DNA from: a bacterium HR37
GTDB lineage: Bacteria > Desulfobacterota_D > UBA1144 > Nemesobacterales > CSP1-2
Assembly (NCBI GenBank): GCA_002898375.1
Contig: BEIN01000009.1
Span: 33,461 to 97,460, forward strand
DNA: 64,000 nucleotides
Direction: 5' to 3'
Made by a program: the position numbers and the translations under genes. Shown piece after piece: positions 51,074 through 60,658 of the stretch (position 1 is the stretch's first letter; each line of letters begins with the position of its first letter). The notes below the pieces were generated by a model. That model saw nothing but the letters and a program-made list of their open reading frames with translations, did not search any database and had not been told where the DNA came from.

Positions 51074-51119
51074 GCTATCTTTAGCGCTGTGCTACAACAA
51101 TTTAGGAGGGATACCAGAT

Positions 51120-52598
51120 ATGAGGATACTTTTTGTATCTCCCGAGATGGAGCCACTTGCCAAGGTTGGGGGGCTTGCCGATGTGGTTGGCGCTTTACCC
51201 AAAGAGCTTCAAAAGCTTGGTTGCACTGTTAAGGTGGTCATTCCCCTCTACAGGCAGGTAAGAGACTATACAAAAAAGGCCGGTCTTAAGTTAAGGGATC
51301 TAAAAAGAGAGGTGACCGTCTGCATTGATTTCCTTCCTTATAGGGGAAAGATAAAAGAAGTGGTTCTTGGGGATGTTTCCGTATGTTTGCTTGAAAACGA
51401 TAGTTTTTTTAATCGTGAGCATATATACTCCACCCCTCAGGGCGATTATGAGGACAATGACCTGCGTTTTGGTTTCCTCTCGATAGGAGCGCTTGAGGTA
51501 GCAAAGGTGCTCGGTTTTAAGCCAGACATAATACACTGTCACGATTGGCAAACAGCCCTTGTTCCTGTCTCACTTAGGTGGAGAAAGCACCTGAGGGATG
51601 ATCCATTTTTTAAAGAGTCAAAGACAGTTTTTACCATCCATAATATTTCGTATCAGGGCCTTTTCGGTAAAGAGCTTCTTGAGAAATTTGGCTTGCCTTG
51701 GTACATATTTACCCCTCAGGGTATAGAGTTTTACGGAAAGGTTAATCTGCTAAAAGGGGGTATAATCTACTCAGACCTAGTTACAACTGTAAGCCCAACC
51801 TATGCAAAGGAAATAAAAACCCCGGAGTATGGCTTTGGTCTGGAAGGGGTTCTCCGATGGATCTCACAGGATCCAGGTAGGCTTGTTGGTGTCCTAAACG
51901 GCATCGATTATGAGGTGTGGAATCCAAAAACAGATGAGGCGCTTTATGCCAACTACGATTCCGATAACCCGGAGGGTAAGCTAAAGAACAAGATTAGGCT
52001 AAAGGAGGAAACCGGTCTCTCCAGAAACGGGAACAAACCGCTTATCGGTATAGTATCAAGACTTGCCGAGCAAAAGGGTATAGACCTTATTGTCGAGGCG
52101 TTTCCTCAGATATTTGATCTGGGGTTTCAGATGGTTGTTCTGGGTTCGGGAGATGAGAAGTATGAGCGTATGCTTGAGAATGCAATGAACACTTATAAGG
52201 GGAATCTCTCTGTAAACATTGGATTCAATGATCAGCTGGCCAGACGAATCTACGCGGGGAGTGATATGTTTCTTATGCCTTCTAGGTTTGAGCCCTGTGG
52301 TCTTGGACAGATGATTGCTCTGCGTTACGGGAGTATCCCAGTTGTTAGGGGAACAGGGGGGTTACTGGATACGGTTATTGACTATACAGTGGACAAGAAA
52401 AGAGGTAATGGCTTTGTTTTTCACGAGTTCTCAAAGGTTAGTTTGCTTGATGCTCTTGTAAGGGCTGTTTCTGTATACGAGAATCAGGTTGAGTGGAGGG
52501 AACTGGTAAGAAGGGCTATGAATGAGGATTTCTCTTGGGGTAGCTCCAGTCGAAAGTACCTTGAGTTATACCGTAGTTTGAAGAAGAAAACACCTTAG
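51120..52598 (+). CDS. glgA: Glycogen synthase (ADP-glucose type, GT5)
   Basis: 492 aa. The N-terminal signature KVGGLADVVGALPKEL (K15-) binds ADP-glucose. The HCHDWQTALVPVSLR and TIHNISYQGLF segments, the C-terminal SRLAEQKGIDLI and the catalytic-site loop FEPCGLGQMIALRYGSIPVVRGTGGL follow. It extends alpha-1,4-glucan chains. TAGGAGGG precedes the ATG. No glgC, glgB or glgP is near, so the glycogen genes are dispersed. Confidence 0.97.
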   Translation: MRILFVSPEMEPLAKVGGLADVVGALPKELQKLGCTVKVVIPLYRQVRDYTKKAGLKLRDLKREVTVCIDFLPYRGKIKEVVLGDVSVCLLENDSFFNREHIYSTPQGDYEDNDLRFGFLSIGALEVAKVLGFKPDIIHCHDWQTALVPVSLRWRKHLRDDPFFKESKTVFTIHNISYQGLFGKELLEKFGLPWYIFTPQGIEFYGKVNLLKGGIIYSDLVTTVSPTYAKEIKTPEYGFGLEGVLRWISQDPGRLVGVLNGIDYEVWNPKTDEALYANYDSDNPEGKLKNKIRLKEETGLSRNGNKPLIGIVSRLAEQKGIDLIVEAFPQIFDLGFQMVVLGSGDEKYERMLENAMNTYKGNLSVNIGFNDQLARRIYAGSDMFLMPSRFEPCGLGQMIALRYGSIPVVRGTGGLLDTVIDYTVDKKRGNGFVFHEFSKVSLLDALVRAVSVYENQVEWRELVRRAMNEDFSWGSSSRKYLELYRSLKKKTP

Positions 52599-52702
52599 TT
52601 ATTGGGGTAATTCGGTTTCTCTGGTTTGCTAAATTCGTTGAAACCTCTAGACACACCTCTGGGTTTAAAAGAGTAAAGACCTTTTGAAAAAGGGGTTTTT
52701 AG

Positions 52703-53737
52703 ATGAGAAAAGGCTTTTTGATACTTTCGCTTTTATCTATGCTTGTATTTGGTTTTAATGTTGAGAAAAAAGCAGAAGCTCATACAACCGTTAGTTTAGG
52801 TCTTTTCTTTGATGCTCTTTCTCCTTACGGAAATTGGGTGTATGTTCCAAGTTATGGGGATGTGTGGTTTCCTGTTGGGGTTGATCCAGCCTGGATGCCT
52901 TACAAAAATGGTCGATGGGAGTGGTCAGACTATGGCTGGTTGTGGGTCTCTTATGAACCGTGGGGATGGATCACGTATCATTACGGAAGATGGGTTTTCC
53001 TTAGACCGTACGGTTGGGTATGGGTTCCGGGAACGGTATGGGCACCGGCGTGGGTTACATGGTTTATAACCCCGGGCTATATTGGTTGGGCTCCTCTTCC
53101 TCCTGATGAGGTTATTCATCACCATCACCACCACTATAGTCCTCCTTTTAATCACTGTATCTTTGTTCCCTCTGGGAGCTTTTTGCACCATAACGTAAGC
53201 TACGTCAGCGTTTCCCCTCACAAAAACCTTACTATCATCAAGAACGTAAAAAGTGTTACAAATGTAAAGGTGGTTAATAACAGGGTAATAAACTATGGTC
53301 CAGAACCTCGGTTCGTTGAAAAGGTAACACGAAGAAGGGTTAAGAAGGTAGACAGGGGAGATACTGAGTTTTCTCTTCCCCTAAAATCTAACCCTGCAAA
53401 TTATAATCCACTGCCTAGGAAAAGCCATTTAGATAACGAGAAAAGAAGGCATTTTTCAACCCGGGATAGGGTTAGGAGTGAGAACCTTGTAAACAGGACA
53501 GGAGGAAACTGGGTGACTATTAAGGACCGTCAGAATATGCACTCTGGTGTATCTTACCGGGGAAAAGGATATGCAGAGAACGAGAGAAAAGGTTATAAAA
53601 AGGAGTTTACTAAAGACTTTAAGGTTTATGGACGAAAAAGGGATTTCTCCTTAAGAAAGGATATCCCTTCTGGTAAAAGGACTTTAGATGCCAGAGTTTA
53701 TGGAAAGCACAGAAAAAGATACACTCCTAGGGATTAA
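52703..53737 (+). CDS. Secreted Trp-rich DUF6600-type protein
   Basis: 344 aa. A signal peptide (FLILSLLSMLVFGFNVEKKAEA) is followed by the DUF6600 pattern DALSPYGNWVYVPSYGDVWFP, WITYHYGRWVFLRPYGWVWVPG and WAPAWVTWFITPGYIGWAPLPP, repeated YGxW units rich in Trp, Gly, Pro and Tyr. A natural run of six His (IHHHHHHYSPP) comes next and may bind metal. The C-terminal 170 residues are basic and poorly ordered. DUF6600 proteins are exported and of unknown role, perhaps in envelope structure. It stands between glgA and a GT39 gene. Confidence 0.85.
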   Translation: MRKGFLILSLLSMLVFGFNVEKKAEAHTTVSLGLFFDALSPYGNWVYVPSYGDVWFPVGVDPAWMPYKNGRWEWSDYGWLWVSYEPWGWITYHYGRWVFLRPYGWVWVPGTVWAPAWVTWFITPGYIGWAPLPPDEVIHHHHHHYSPPFNHCIFVPSGSFLHHNVSYVSVSPHKNLTIIKNVKSVTNVKVVNNRVINYGPEPRFVEKVTRRRVKKVDRGDTEFSLPLKSNPANYNPLPRKSHLDNEKRRHFSTRDRVRSENLVNRTGGNWVTIKDRQNMHSGVSYRGKGYAENERKGYKKEFTKDFKVYGRKRDFSLRKDIPSGKRTLDARVYGKHRKRYTPRD

Positions 53738-53781
53738 AAGAGCTTTGATTTAGGTATCGCTATCCAATAAACTCTTCTTTT

Positions 53782-55299
53782 ATGTTTTCACTAAGAAGGT
53801 CTGATCTTACTATCCTGTCCGTATTTGTGCTGGTTGGGGCTTTCTTGCGCGTTTACCGTATAGGGGAAAACAGCCTCTGGCTCGATGAGGCTATGAGTGT
53901 GTGGTTTGCCAGACACCCTATTATAAACATTGTTTCTGTTCAACCTGCATCCGATGTGCATCCACCACTTTACTACTTACTGCTTGGCCTTTGGATAAGG
54001 GTATTTGGTGATGGTGAGTCTGAAGTAAGGCTCCTCTCTGCGTTATTTGGTATCTTTAGTATCCCTTTGCTTTTTGTTATTGCAAATGACCTTTTTGGAA
54101 AAAAAGTTGCCTTAATTTCAGCCCTTGTTTTGTCGGTATCTCCCTTTCATATCTACTACTCTCAAGAGGCAAGGATGTATACTATGGTAACATTCTTTGT
54201 CCTGCTCTCTGTTTTCTTCATGGAGAGGATCTTGTTTTTCAGAAAAAACACTAGAAAGATGGTTTCTTTATATGCTTTTGGATACGTTACCTCAACTGCT
54301 ATTGCCATATACTCTCATAACATAGCCCTACTTTTACCGCTGGCTCAGGTCCTTTTTCTTATCTTGTTCTTTCAGAGGTATAAAACCTTGGTCTGGATCT
54401 TGATAACCTCCTGCCTTTTCGTTTTTGTCTTGTGGCTTCCCTGGTTGTCTTCTTTTCTAAAACAAGGGTTTTCAGTGATAAAGAGCTTCTATGCTCCTCC
54501 ACTAACCCTTGAAAGTGTAGTGTCTCTTTTTGCTACGTTTAACAACGGACCTCATTTCTGGTTATTTAACTGGATGGATATTAGTTTCTTAAACTTTTTT
54601 CAAGGAAAGTTGGTTACGGTGGCTCTTTTATTCTTTTCCCTTCTTTTTGTTAAAGGGAGCCTTCACCTGGTTTCACGTATACGTCCTTTTGTTTTTGTGT
54701 TTCTTATCTTCCTGATTCCACTTGGGGTTGAGATACTGGTAAGTCTGAGATATCCAATACTTGCCCCTCATACCCTTATATGGGCATCTGTACCTTACTA
54801 TGTGTTTGTTTCCTCTGGTGTGGCATCTATGTTACCCAGACACAGGGTTTTATTTGCTATCTCACTTATTTTCTTAGTGTTTTTTAGCCTCTCTTCAGCA
54901 TACACCTATTACAGTGGTTTTGACAAAGAACGCTGGGATCTTGCCGCCGGTTTTGTCGCTGATAATTCAAGGGGAGATGAGCTTGTTATTTTTAATTCAA
55001 GCATAGGTCAGTTCCCATTTGATTACTATCTTAAACACCATAGTGTTTCTCTTAAAGAAATGGGATTTCCGGAAAACTACAGGGAGAAGAGAACGCGTGT
55101 TAGAGACCTTCACGTTTTAGAAGAGATTGCACATTCTTATGATAGAATATGGCTTATATACAGCCATGAATGGTTTACAGATCCGAAGACACTTACAAAG
55201 ACTGCTCTTGAAAAAAGCCACTGTGTTGTAAAGGAAAAAGTATTTAAGAGCAAGCAAAGTGATATAAAATGTTATCTCTTTGAAAGGTGCTTTAGATGA
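53782..55299 (+). CDS. GT39/ArnT-like membrane glycosyltransferase
   Basis: 505 aa with about 11 hydrophobic helices. The GT-C signature is present in the first extracytoplasmic loop, ENSLWLDEAMSVWFARH, with the catalytic Asp-Glu, followed by VHPPLYYLLLGLWIRVFG. The C-terminal 110 residues form a soluble domain. Relatives transfer sugars or aminosugars from polyprenyl-phosphate to lipid A, proteins or glycans in the periplasm. The acceptor is unknown. Its stop overlaps the start of the next gene by 4 bases. Confidence 0.88.
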   Translation: MFSLRRSDLTILSVFVLVGAFLRVYRIGENSLWLDEAMSVWFARHPIINIVSVQPASDVHPPLYYLLLGLWIRVFGDGESEVRLLSALFGIFSIPLLFVIANDLFGKKVALISALVLSVSPFHIYYSQEARMYTMVTFFVLLSVFFMERILFFRKNTRKMVSLYAFGYVTSTAIAIYSHNIALLLPLAQVLFLILFFQRYKTLVWILITSCLFVFVLWLPWLSSFLKQGFSVIKSFYAPPLTLESVVSLFATFNNGPHFWLFNWMDISFLNFFQGKLVTVALLFFSLLFVKGSLHLVSRIRPFVFVFLIFLIPLGVEILVSLRYPILAPHTLIWASVPYYVFVSSGVASMLPRHRVLFAISLIFLVFFSLSSAYTYYSGFDKERWDLAAGFVADNSRGDELVIFNSSIGQFPFDYYLKHHSVSLKEMGFPENYREKRTRVRDLHVLEEIAHSYDRIWLIYSHEWFTDPKTLTKTALEKSHCVVKEKVFKSKQSDIKCYLFERCFR

Positions 55300-55688
55300 G
55301 TACGGAGTTTAAAGAACACAGGGAAAACAGGAGAGTGTATCTGGGTGATCTGGATGAGTTTCTTGCAGCTTTGCTTTTAGAAGAAAATGGAAGGGCGGTA
55401 AAGATTTCGGTAGGTAACGAAGCCCAGGGCTTTGTAGATGTATGTGTTATTGGGTCTACAAATAGACTCGAAGACAGTGAAGGGGTTGACTTTGAGCTCT
55501 CTCCATGTGAGTGTCTTGACCTGGAGGTTATTGATGTATCCAGCCTGTTTGGTAAAAACGTATTTACAAGCTCGGCTTATGAGTTGTTTGATTTCCTGCT
55601 AAGCTTCTTTGACCGCATTGAGTGTATTGTGGACTTCAGTGGAAACGCCTGGAAGATAAAGATTACAAGGCTTGAATCTCCAGAGTAG
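55296..55688 (+). CDS. Small soluble protein coupled to a GT39 glycosyltransferase
   Basis: 130 aa, acidic, with no signal peptide or membrane segment. The sequence has alternating strands and helices (VKISVGNEAQGFVDVCVIG; SAYELFDFLLSFFDRIECIVDFSGN), and I recognise no domain. ATGA overlap with the glycosyltransferase stop shows coupled translation, so it may help that enzyme, but this is inference. Converges with a lipoprotein gene. Confidence 0.7.
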   Translation: MSTEFKEHRENRRVYLGDLDEFLAALLLEENGRAVKISVGNEAQGFVDVCVIGSTNRLEDSEGVDFELSPCECLDLEVIDVSSLFGKNVFTSSAYELFDFLLSFFDRIECIVDFSGNAWKIKITRLESPE

Positions 55689-55699
55689 AAAATACTGGG

Positions 55700-56218
55700 T
55701 CAGTATCCTGGTCGCAGAGTATAGTTGTGTTTTATGTACTCAACAATTTCATCAACCAGACGATAGTATGCAAAAGGAACACCCCCGCTTAAAGCCCCTG
55801 CCTTGGATACCCCTTCAAAAGTTGCCTCTGCAATTACCCTGTTTTCGGCCTTATCTACAAAACGAACATGGGCTGTAACCCTTACGGTTCTTATTGCCTG
55901 TTCATACCATTCTTTTGGCTCAACGTTTACTATGTTACCCTCCATTACAAGAACTCGCTCTCTTATGCTTACAGGTGAGCGGCTTACACCTATAAAGATT
56001 TTCTCCCTCTCCAGTCGTTCTGCAATCTCATTTGGTATTCTCCATGTTGCATCTGGAGGTATTGAGCTTACAGAGGTTTTGAAATCAGGTATCTCTATTA
56101 TAAGATACTCTGCGAATCCTCCAACAGGTGGATTTGTCTGAAAGGTTCGTTGACCTCCACATGATGATAAAACAACTAGTACCATTATAGCGGATAGTAT
56201 GGCATACACTTTCTTCAT
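55700..56218 (-). CDS. DUF4410-like lipoprotein
   Basis: 172 aa. The signal peptide ends in a lipobox VVLSSC (C20). The rest has the DUF4410 pattern: EYLIIEIPDFKTSVSSIPPDATWRIPNEIAERLEREKIF, RVLVMEGNIVNVEPKEWYEQAIRTVRVTAHVRFVDKAENRVIAEATFEG. This resembles a small alpha-beta domain common in exported proteins with a possible role in envelope transport or outer membrane assembly. The function is unknown. It lies between the GT39 pair and mqnC, on the opposite strand to the GT39 pair. Confidence 0.75.
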   Translation of the reverse strand: MKKVYAILSAIMVLVVLSSCGGQRTFQTNPPVGGFAEYLIIEIPDFKTSVSSIPPDATWRIPNEIAERLEREKIFIGVSRSPVSIRERVLVMEGNIVNVEPKEWYEQAIRTVRVTAHVRFVDKAENRVIAEATFEGVSKAGALSGGVPFAYYRLVDEIVEYIKHNYTLRPGY

Positions 56219-56297
56219 CTTTACCGGTAAAACCTCCTTATAGTATCTCTAGAAAGATATTCTCACCTAATCACTATAAAGTCAAGGAACGGAAAGC

Positions 56298-57374
56298 TTA
56301 GAAGTACTTTATAATTCTGTAAAAGGTATCTCTCTGAGCCGGTTTAAATCCTGCACTTCTTATTATGTAAACAAGCTCATCAACCGTTGCCCTTAACCTG
56401 TTCTCTGCACAGCCAAGGACGTTCTCGTCGTAGAGTGTTCCACCGAGGTCGTTTGCTCCGAAATGAAGCGATATTGAACCCATTTTTTTTCCCTGGGTAA
56501 ACCAGGATCCTTGAATGTGGATAAAGTTATCCAGGTATATCCTGGAGAGTGCAAGTACCCGTAAGTACCTGTCTCCTCCCACCTCCTGGGGTACTTTCCT
56601 CTCAAGGAAGGTATTTCGTGGTTTAAATGTCCAGGGAATAAAGGCAAGAAAGCCCTGTGTTTCATCTTGAAGGTTCCTTATCCTTTCGAGGTGTTCGATT
56701 ATGTCTTCGTCTTCCTCCAGATGCCCAAACATCATGGTGGCTGTGGTTTTAAAACCAACCTGATGGGCTTCCCTCATTACCCTGATCCAGGTGTCTGCAT
56801 CTATCTTAAGAGGGCTGATCTTTTTCCTTACCCTGTTACTGAGAATCTCGGCCCCACCACCGGGAATCGTTCTTAATCCAGCTTCCCATAGTTTCTCAAG
56901 AACCTCTCTTGTGCTGAGCCCTGAGTACTTTGCTATTGCGCTGATCTCAGGGGCAGAGAAGGCATGAAGATGAAGCCCGGGAATTTCTTCTCTAACCCTT
57001 CTTACAAGCTCCAGATAGTATTCAAGCTTTATAGCTGGATTGTGGCCTCCTTGAAGGAGAACGGTGGTTGCTCCATTATGAAAAGCTGTTTTCATAATCC
57101 TTATGAGCTCATCTATTGAGAGAGTGTAGGCATCTGGTGCCCCTTCAGGTCTCCAGAAAGCACAGAAAAGGCATTCTGTATCACAGACGTTTGTATAGTT
57201 AGGGTTGGTGTCCGTAACAAAGGTAACAATGCCTTCGGGATGGAATCTCCTTCTAACAAGGTCTGCTAGTGCTCCCATCTCTAGGGTATCTGCTTCACGA
57301 AGCAGTAAAAGTCCTTCCTTGGGACCCAGTCTCTCTCCGTTTATAACCTTGTTTATAACGTTTTTAACATGCAT
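56298..57374 (-). CDS. mqnC: Dehypoxanthine futalosine cyclase (radical SAM)
   Basis: 358 aa from ATG 57374; the ORF track starts 20 codons earlier at a TTG. The radical-SAM cluster is CDTECLFC (C64, C68, C71) in NYTNVCDTECLFCAFWRPEG, the MqnC-type context. LLQGGHNPAIKLEYYLELVR, IPGGGAEILSNRVR and the C-terminal QRDTFYRI region follow. MqnC cyclises dehypoxanthine futalosine in the alternative menaquinone pathway. MqnE has the same fold but a different Cys context, so it is the main alternative. No other mqn gene is in the window. Confidence 0.85.
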   Translation of the reverse strand: MHVKNVINKVINGERLGPKEGLLLLREADTLEMGALADLVRRRFHPEGIVTFVTDTNPNYTNVCDTECLFCAFWRPEGAPDAYTLSIDELIRIMKTAFHNGATTVLLQGGHNPAIKLEYYLELVRRVREEIPGLHLHAFSAPEISAIAKYSGLSTREVLEKLWEAGLRTIPGGGAEILSNRVRKKISPLKIDADTWIRVMREAHQVGFKTTATMMFGHLEEDEDIIEHLERIRNLQDETQGFLAFIPWTFKPRNTFLERKVPQEVGGDRYLRVLALSRIYLDNFIHIQGSWFTQGKKMGSISLHFGANDLGGTLYDENVLGCAENRLRATVDELVYIIRSAGFKPAQRDTFYRIIKYF

Positions 57375-57481
57375 TGTGTATTTATGCTTGTAAGGGCTAC
57401 GCAATATATTATATCGACTTTTTTGATATTCCAAGTACTTGAGAGAAGTGTTAAATAAATGTAGATTATTTATGGATTGTT

Positions 57482-58885
57482 ATGTTATCTATTTTGATTC
57501 TATCTCTTCTATTATTCAGCAATCTCCCCGTATCCGGTCTTAATTTCCCTGTTGAAGAAGAGTGGCTCGGAATATATTCCGGAAACACCAGGGTTGGCTA
57601 TTCTCACATCTTGGTTAAAGACGGTGAGGTTTACGAGGAAACAAGGCTTAAGATGACCGTTCTTGGGACTACTCAGGATGTGGTTTTAAAAACAAGCTAT
57701 ACTCTAAGCGGGTATGCTATAGAGAAGTTTAATTTTTCTATGACTGCTGGCTCGGTTGACCTTGGAGCCGTGGGGAAAAGAGAAAACGGTCAGCTTAACA
57801 TAGAGGTGGTATCTTTATCTGGAAAGCAGAAGCTTCTCTTTCCTTTAGATGAGGGGGTTTTAGCTTCCCCCCTTATTTTTAGATGGATTGTAGCGCAGCA
57901 ACCCGCTGTTGGCCGAAGTTATGAGGTTATAATATTTGATCCAACTTCTGTCTTAACAGGGGTTTCTCCGGAAGATTTAAAAGCAAAGATTGCCATAGAG
58001 GCAAGGGAGAACGTAAAAATACCACTTGGAAGTTTTAGCACCTACAGGGTAAGGGTTTCTTTTATGGGCTCTAGTATCTTATCCTGGATAACAGATAAGG
58101 GTGAGGTTATAAGGGAAGAGGTTTCTCCACCAGGTTTTGTGTATGTAAAGGAAACTGCAGATAGTATTCGGGAGCAGGCTTTAAGTGGGGTAGATATAAT
58201 AGAGAAAACCGCGATATCTTCGAATGTTTCGCTTGGTGATCCAAAGAGGCTAAAATCTTTGATCGTAAGTGTTGATGGCCTGGATTCTACAGAGGGTCTT
58301 GACCTCCAGGATGGCAGAAGGCAGTTCTTTAAAGGGGATCTTATTGAGGTAAGGGTTGAGGATCTCTCCTCTGTAAAGCCTTATTACTTGCCCTACAGTG
58401 GTATGGAATACAGATCCTATATAGAGCCCGAGCCGTTTATTCAGAGTGATAGCCCTGAAATCAGGGAGGTTGTAAGGGGTATTTTGCAGGAAGAGAAAAA
58501 CCCTATTGTAGCTGTCGGGAAGATAAGCAAGTGGGTTTACGAACATGTGGATAAGGTTCCAACAGTAAGTCTTCCCAATGCACTTGATGTTCTTAAAACA
58601 AAAAGAGGGGATTGCAACGAACACGCTATACTTTTTGCTGCCCTTTCTCGGGCTGCGGGTATACCAACAAAGGTTGTACAGGGTGTGGTGTTGCTAAATG
58701 ATAGGTTCTACTACCATGCATGGAATGAGGTGTTTGTTGGGGAGTGGGTTGCTGTTGATTCTACCTTGGGACAGTTTCCAGCAGATGCCTCACATATAAA
58801 GTTTGTAGAAGGTGGTTTAAAAAAGAGTGCAAATCTTATGAAGTTAATTGGTAGGATTAAACTCGAGGTAAGGGGTGCTTCTTAG
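57482..58885 (+). CDS. Exported transglutaminase-like cysteine protease-fold protein
   Basis: 467 aa with an N-terminal signal peptide (ILILSLLLFSNLPVSG). The first 300 residues are beta-rich. The C-terminal transglutaminase core has the catalytic Cys in TKRGDCNEHAILFAALSRAAG, the His in YYHAWNEVFVGEWVAVDST, and Asp in the same stretch. Bacterial relatives are often periplasmic peptidases or amidases rather than cross-linkers. It is followed by a TPR protein (3 bases) and a DUF4292 lipoprotein, suggesting one envelope operon. Confidence 0.82.
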   Translation: MLSILILSLLLFSNLPVSGLNFPVEEEWLGIYSGNTRVGYSHILVKDGEVYEETRLKMTVLGTTQDVVLKTSYTLSGYAIEKFNFSMTAGSVDLGAVGKRENGQLNIEVVSLSGKQKLLFPLDEGVLASPLIFRWIVAQQPAVGRSYEVIIFDPTSVLTGVSPEDLKAKIAIEARENVKIPLGSFSTYRVRVSFMGSSILSWITDKGEVIREEVSPPGFVYVKETADSIREQALSGVDIIEKTAISSNVSLGDPKRLKSLIVSVDGLDSTEGLDLQDGRRQFFKGDLIEVRVEDLSSVKPYYLPYSGMEYRSYIEPEPFIQSDSPEIREVVRGILQEEKNPIVAVGKISKWVYEHVDKVPTVSLPNALDVLKTKRGDCNEHAILFAALSRAAGIPTKVVQGVVLLNDRFYYHAWNEVFVGEWVAVDSTLGQFPADASHIKFVEGGLKKSANLMKLIGRIKLEVRGAS

Positions 58886-58888
58886 CTC

Positions 58889-60658
58889 ATGAAAGGGATT
58901 AAAATTAAACTGGTTGGTCTTTCTATTTTATTAAACTTGGTTCTCCATGGGGCCTGTGCTTTTAGCAACGGAGCGGAAACCAGGCTCTATAAGGAAAGTT
59001 CAGGTGTGGTCTCTGCTACGTATAGCGATAAGCACAAGGCCTATTATCATTTTATGCTCTCAAGGCTTTATTCCCTTAGAGGAAATCTTGAAAAGGCACT
59101 AAGTGAGATTGAGATTGCTGAGAAATACGACCCGGATTCAGCGTTTTTAAAGTACAATCAGGCAATTCTTTATGTAAATCAAAACAGTTTTGAAAAGGCT
59201 TTGAAAAAACTTGAGGAAGCTGTTGAGCTGGATCCTGAGTTTGCTCCTGCACATGCTTTGCTTGGAAGAATGCTAGCTTTTTCTCAAAGCAAAGAGGATA
59301 GGGAAAGAGGTATAAAGGAGCTTAAAAAGGCTATCGAGCTTAATCCAGAGGATGCGGACTCTTACCTTTTTCTTGGTATCGTGCTCTCGGAGAAGAAGAG
59401 ATACGATGAGGCCCAAAGGAGTTTTGAGAGGTTAATAGAACTGCTACCGGAAGATGAGCGTGGATACTATTTTATGGGAAGACTCTTTTTTGAAAAAGGT
59501 GATCTGAAAAAGTCAGAAGAGTACTACAAGAGATCCCTTGAAATAAATCCAGAGTATCCTTCAGCCCTTATAGACCTTGCTCTGGTTTATGAAAAAGCTG
59601 GCAAACTGGAGAAATCCGAAAGCATTTACAAAACCCTCTCATCGCTTTTTCCTCTCAGCCCTGAGGTTTATATACGTTATGGAAACTTCCTGTTCAGGAT
59701 AAACCGTTTAAATGATGCTGTGGAGGAATTTAAGAAAGCGGAGCGAATTGACTATGGAAACCCGGATTTAAAACTTAGGCTGGGTCTTCTTTACCTTCAA
59801 AAGGGAGACTATAAAAAGGCTAAGGAAGAGTTCGGATTTATTCTTCTGGGCAATCCCAGAGACGAGCGGGCCAGATACTATCTTGCACTCTGCCATATAG
59901 AGCTTGGTGAATACAAAGAGGCTTTGGATTTGCTTGACTCAATCCCCCCTGATTCTACCTTATACGAAGATGTTCTGATTCAAAAGGCCTACCTGTTAGA
60001 GAAGAAGGACGACCTGGATGGGGCTTTAAAAGTTATGGAAGATGCATTTGGTCGTAACCCTCAGAGTGAGAGTATAGTTAACTACCTTGGGATACTCTAC
60101 AGAAAGGCTGGCAGGGATAAGGAGGCAGTTAAATTATATGAGGATTTTGTAAAGAGAAACCCGGCAAGTGAGGTCATATACTACTCTCTTGGGGTAACCT
60201 ACTATTTCCTTAAGGAGGAGGATAAGGCCTTATCAACGATGAGAAGGGTTATTGAAATTAACCCCAACAATGCAGAGGCCTTAAATTTTATAGGTTATAC
60301 CTATGCAGAAAGGGGAGAAAACCTTGATGAGGCTGAAAGGCTTGTAAGAAAAGCACTGGAGTTGTCCCCTAACAAGGGGCACATTATAGACAGCCTGGGG
60401 TGGATTTATTACAAGAAAGGGGATCTGGATAAAGCAGTTGAGCTATTGGAGGAGGCAATACGTTTTGCTCCTGACGATCCCAATATAATGGAGCATCTGG
60501 GAGATGTTTATCGTGATAAGGGGAATGTGGTAAAAGCACTGGAATATTATGAAAAAAGCCTCAAACTGAATGTGGAAGGGGATAGTGAGCTTAAAGAAAG
60601 GGTGGAAAGAAAGATTCATCTGTTAAGAGAGAAGCTAAATGTCAAGGCTGGGAAATGA
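58889..60658 (+). CDS. Exported TPR-repeat protein
   Basis: 589 aa with an N-terminal hydrophobic signal (LVGLSILLNLVLHGACAF) whose Cys could be lipidated, though the preceding residues are not an ideal lipobox. The rest is roughly fourteen TPR units of 34 residues (for example AYYHFMLSRLYSLRGNLEKALSEIEIAEKYDPD). TPR arrays bind other proteins. It lies between a transglutaminase-like gene and a LolB-like gene that it overlaps by 4 bases. Confidence 0.88.
   Translation: MKGIKIKLVGLSILLNLVLHGACAFSNGAETRLYKESSGVVSATYSDKHKAYYHFMLSRLYSLRGNLEKALSEIEIAEKYDPDSAFLKYNQAILYVNQNSFEKALKKLEEAVELDPEFAPAHALLGRMLAFSQSKEDRERGIKELKKAIELNPEDADSYLFLGIVLSEKKRYDEAQRSFERLIELLPEDERGYYFMGRLFFEKGDLKKSEEYYKRSLEINPEYPSALIDLALVYEKAGKLEKSESIYKTLSSLFPLSPEVYIRYGNFLFRINRLNDAVEEFKKAERIDYGNPDLKLRLGLLYLQKGDYKKAKEEFGFILLGNPRDERARYYLALCHIELGEYKEALDLLDSIPPDSTLYEDVLIQKAYLLEKKDDLDGALKVMEDAFGRNPQSESIVNYLGILYRKAGRDKEAVKLYEDFVKRNPASEVIYYSLGVTYYFLKEEDKALSTMRRVIEINPNNAEALNFIGYTYAERGENLDEAERLVRKALELSPNKGHIIDSLGWIYYKKGDLDKAVELLEEAIRFAPDDPNIMEHLGDVYRDKGNVVKALEYYEKSLKLNVEGDSELKERVERKIHLLREKLNVKAGK

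Noticed and set aside
53115-53140. Six-His run read as cloning-vector contamination
   Set aside because: It is inside a native DUF6600-type gene with mixed CAT/CAC codons and no vector sequence around it.
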